From NCBI GenBank assembly GCA_019914995.1, contig CM034127.1, forward strand, positions 3,658,001 through 3,722,000: DNA of 64,000 bases. The letters run 5' to 3'. The notes beneath the pieces were generated by a model. It was not told where the DNA came from, made no database searches, and saw only the letters and a program-made list of their open reading frames with translations. Of this stretch, positions 62,709-64,000 are shown piece after piece. Numbering within the stretch: position 1 is the stretch's first letter; each line of letters starts with the position of its first letter. The stretch comes from Acanthochlamys bracteata (Eukaryota; Streptophyta; Magnoliopsida; Pandanales; Velloziaceae). A program made the translations under genes and the position numbers.

Positions 62709-64000
62709 GTAAGCTAAAGTTATTTCTATCTCTCTGTGTACGTTTGCTATTTTTAGATTTGTTATAGGGTTTTAGCTCACCTCTGCCAAGTTCAGTAACA
62801 TCTAGGTCAGCTCCCGGTTCTATTTTCAAAATATAGTGATTTATTCTTGCTTTTAGGGATATGATTGTATCTATGTGGATTTATAACTTTTCTGCATGGC
62901 AGTAGCAGTTCTTGTTAATCTGATACAGTTTTTTTGTCGTAGTGGAATTTACATAATTATATTACTTTAAGGGCGCTATTACTAGATAGAGTAAGCTTTA
63001 ATGGATTTTATCATCATATGCATTCGGCGGAGAATTTGATGTTGAGGATTTGATTGAGCTCGTACCTCTCTGGTTGTATGCTATTGTTGTTGAACCTCTT
63101 AATTGTGGATATGAAGGGAAACTAGGGAAGCACATTTGAGTCAACAATGGCATTTTTTTGCTTGATCATTGTTACATGTGCCTAGATAGAATTTCTATCT
63201 TTCACCTTGGATTCTTAGCTTATCCATTATAGTTAGTCATTAGAAAGTGTATGTTGCTCTGATCCTGGGAGCTTAAGGTTTCTATGTAATGTTGATCTTT
63301 GAGTTCATATGTAAGTTGACTTGTTTATGATTTCTATCCCCTCATATGTTCTCTGCCCATTGAGAGTTCATAGCAGTCCGTGGGAATAGTTAGGATTTCA
63401 GTCTTAAATGTTATGTTGAAAGAACGTGTTAGTGTGTTATGTATTGTATCGGCTTCACTCATCAGATTCCAGTAACACCATACTTTAAGGTCCTCTGACA
63501 TAGTCTGTTGGAATATGAATCCTGAAAATGTAAACAAATCAGGCGATATAGATAATTGAAAATAGAAAGTGAATTACTGTTCCTTATGAGTGCTTACTAG
63601 CTGATTTAAAGTATAAGCTATGATGGCGAGCAGGATGAAGAGGATCATGCAGTTACAGAGACTGAGGGGAAGTGATAGTAGCTAGATTGAAACATTAGTG
63701 AGGTGGCAGCTTAGCAGAGGGATGGGAACAGACTAGATCATTTGGGTTCGTATCTGGAGGTGGGGGATCGTGGAAATGTAGAGGTTTCAAACATGACAGA
63801 TGTAGTGTACTGCATATCCTGGGGAACTATGATTTGCAGTTTTTATACGATCAGGTTCTCTGGCACTTCAGTAAAATAAAGGCACTGAGTTAGCAGAGAG
63901 CATCAATATTCTGACATGGAGCTGAACTTGCTTAATTAAGTTCCTTATCTGCTAAGTCTTGGCAAGGTGAAGTTGCTTTACAATAAGGGTTGCTTCTTTG
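62709..64000 (+). other. Intron 1 of the parvulin gene (incomplete)
   Basis: The remaining 1.3 kb shows T-rich intron-like sequence and no coding frame of note. It runs off the window end. Confidence 0.7.

Overview
This is nuclear DNA from a flowering plant, most likely a eudicot. The genes are split by GT-AG introns, the intergenic DNA is AT-rich and full of short non-autonomous transposons, and every recognisable protein belongs to a plant family (LOB-domain factor, HVA22-like, WEB family, CDPK, plant GH9 endoglucanase, plant E2F). I joined exons by eye. All twelve multi-exon models complete in the window keep frame across every splice junction.

Layout. 69-1812 (-): three-finger RanBP2-type zinc-finger protein. 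4931-5403 (-): short LOB-domain (LBD) protein. 6163-9608 (+): membrane-anchored GH9 endoglucanase. 12842-15135 (+): HVA22-like protein. 15430-16870: decayed 14-bp minisatellite interrupted by a transposon. 17073-21026 (-): E2F transcription factor, divergent from 21879-26395 (+), an ALKBH9-type RNA demethylase. 27040-31435 (+): EF-hand protein. 34805-36483 (+): C2H2 zinc-finger protein with a C-terminal domain that looks PARP-like. 39848-40288 (-): small plant protein of unknown function. 41-45 kb: transposon graveyard. 45672-46397 (-): WEB-family coiled-coil protein. 46815-47435 (+): wrecked copy of a nucleotide-diphospho-sugar transferase gene. 48393-53438 (-): calcium-dependent protein kinase, CPK16/18/28 group. 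54233-54728: transposon with intact TIRs and TSD. 56620-57720 (-): broken partial copy of a mitochondrial phosphate carrier gene. 58461-58877 (+): small membrane protein. 59330-61978 (-): mitochondrial ATP synthase subunit e-like protein, divergent from 62480 (+), exon 1 of a PIN1-type parvulin that runs off the window.

The genes do not form a pathway. From memory, the GH9, HVA22, C2H2 and WEB genes come in the same order as Arabidopsis At1g75680, At1g75700, At1g75710 and At1g75720, so the backbone looks like conserved eudicot microsynteny with other genes interleaved.

I found no clearly new multi-gene system. The best candidates for something under-described are the zinc-finger/PARP-like fusion, the 14-bp minisatellite, the transposon family with CGGACCGG-type ends, the hairpin at 45500-45576, and the two pseudogenes.
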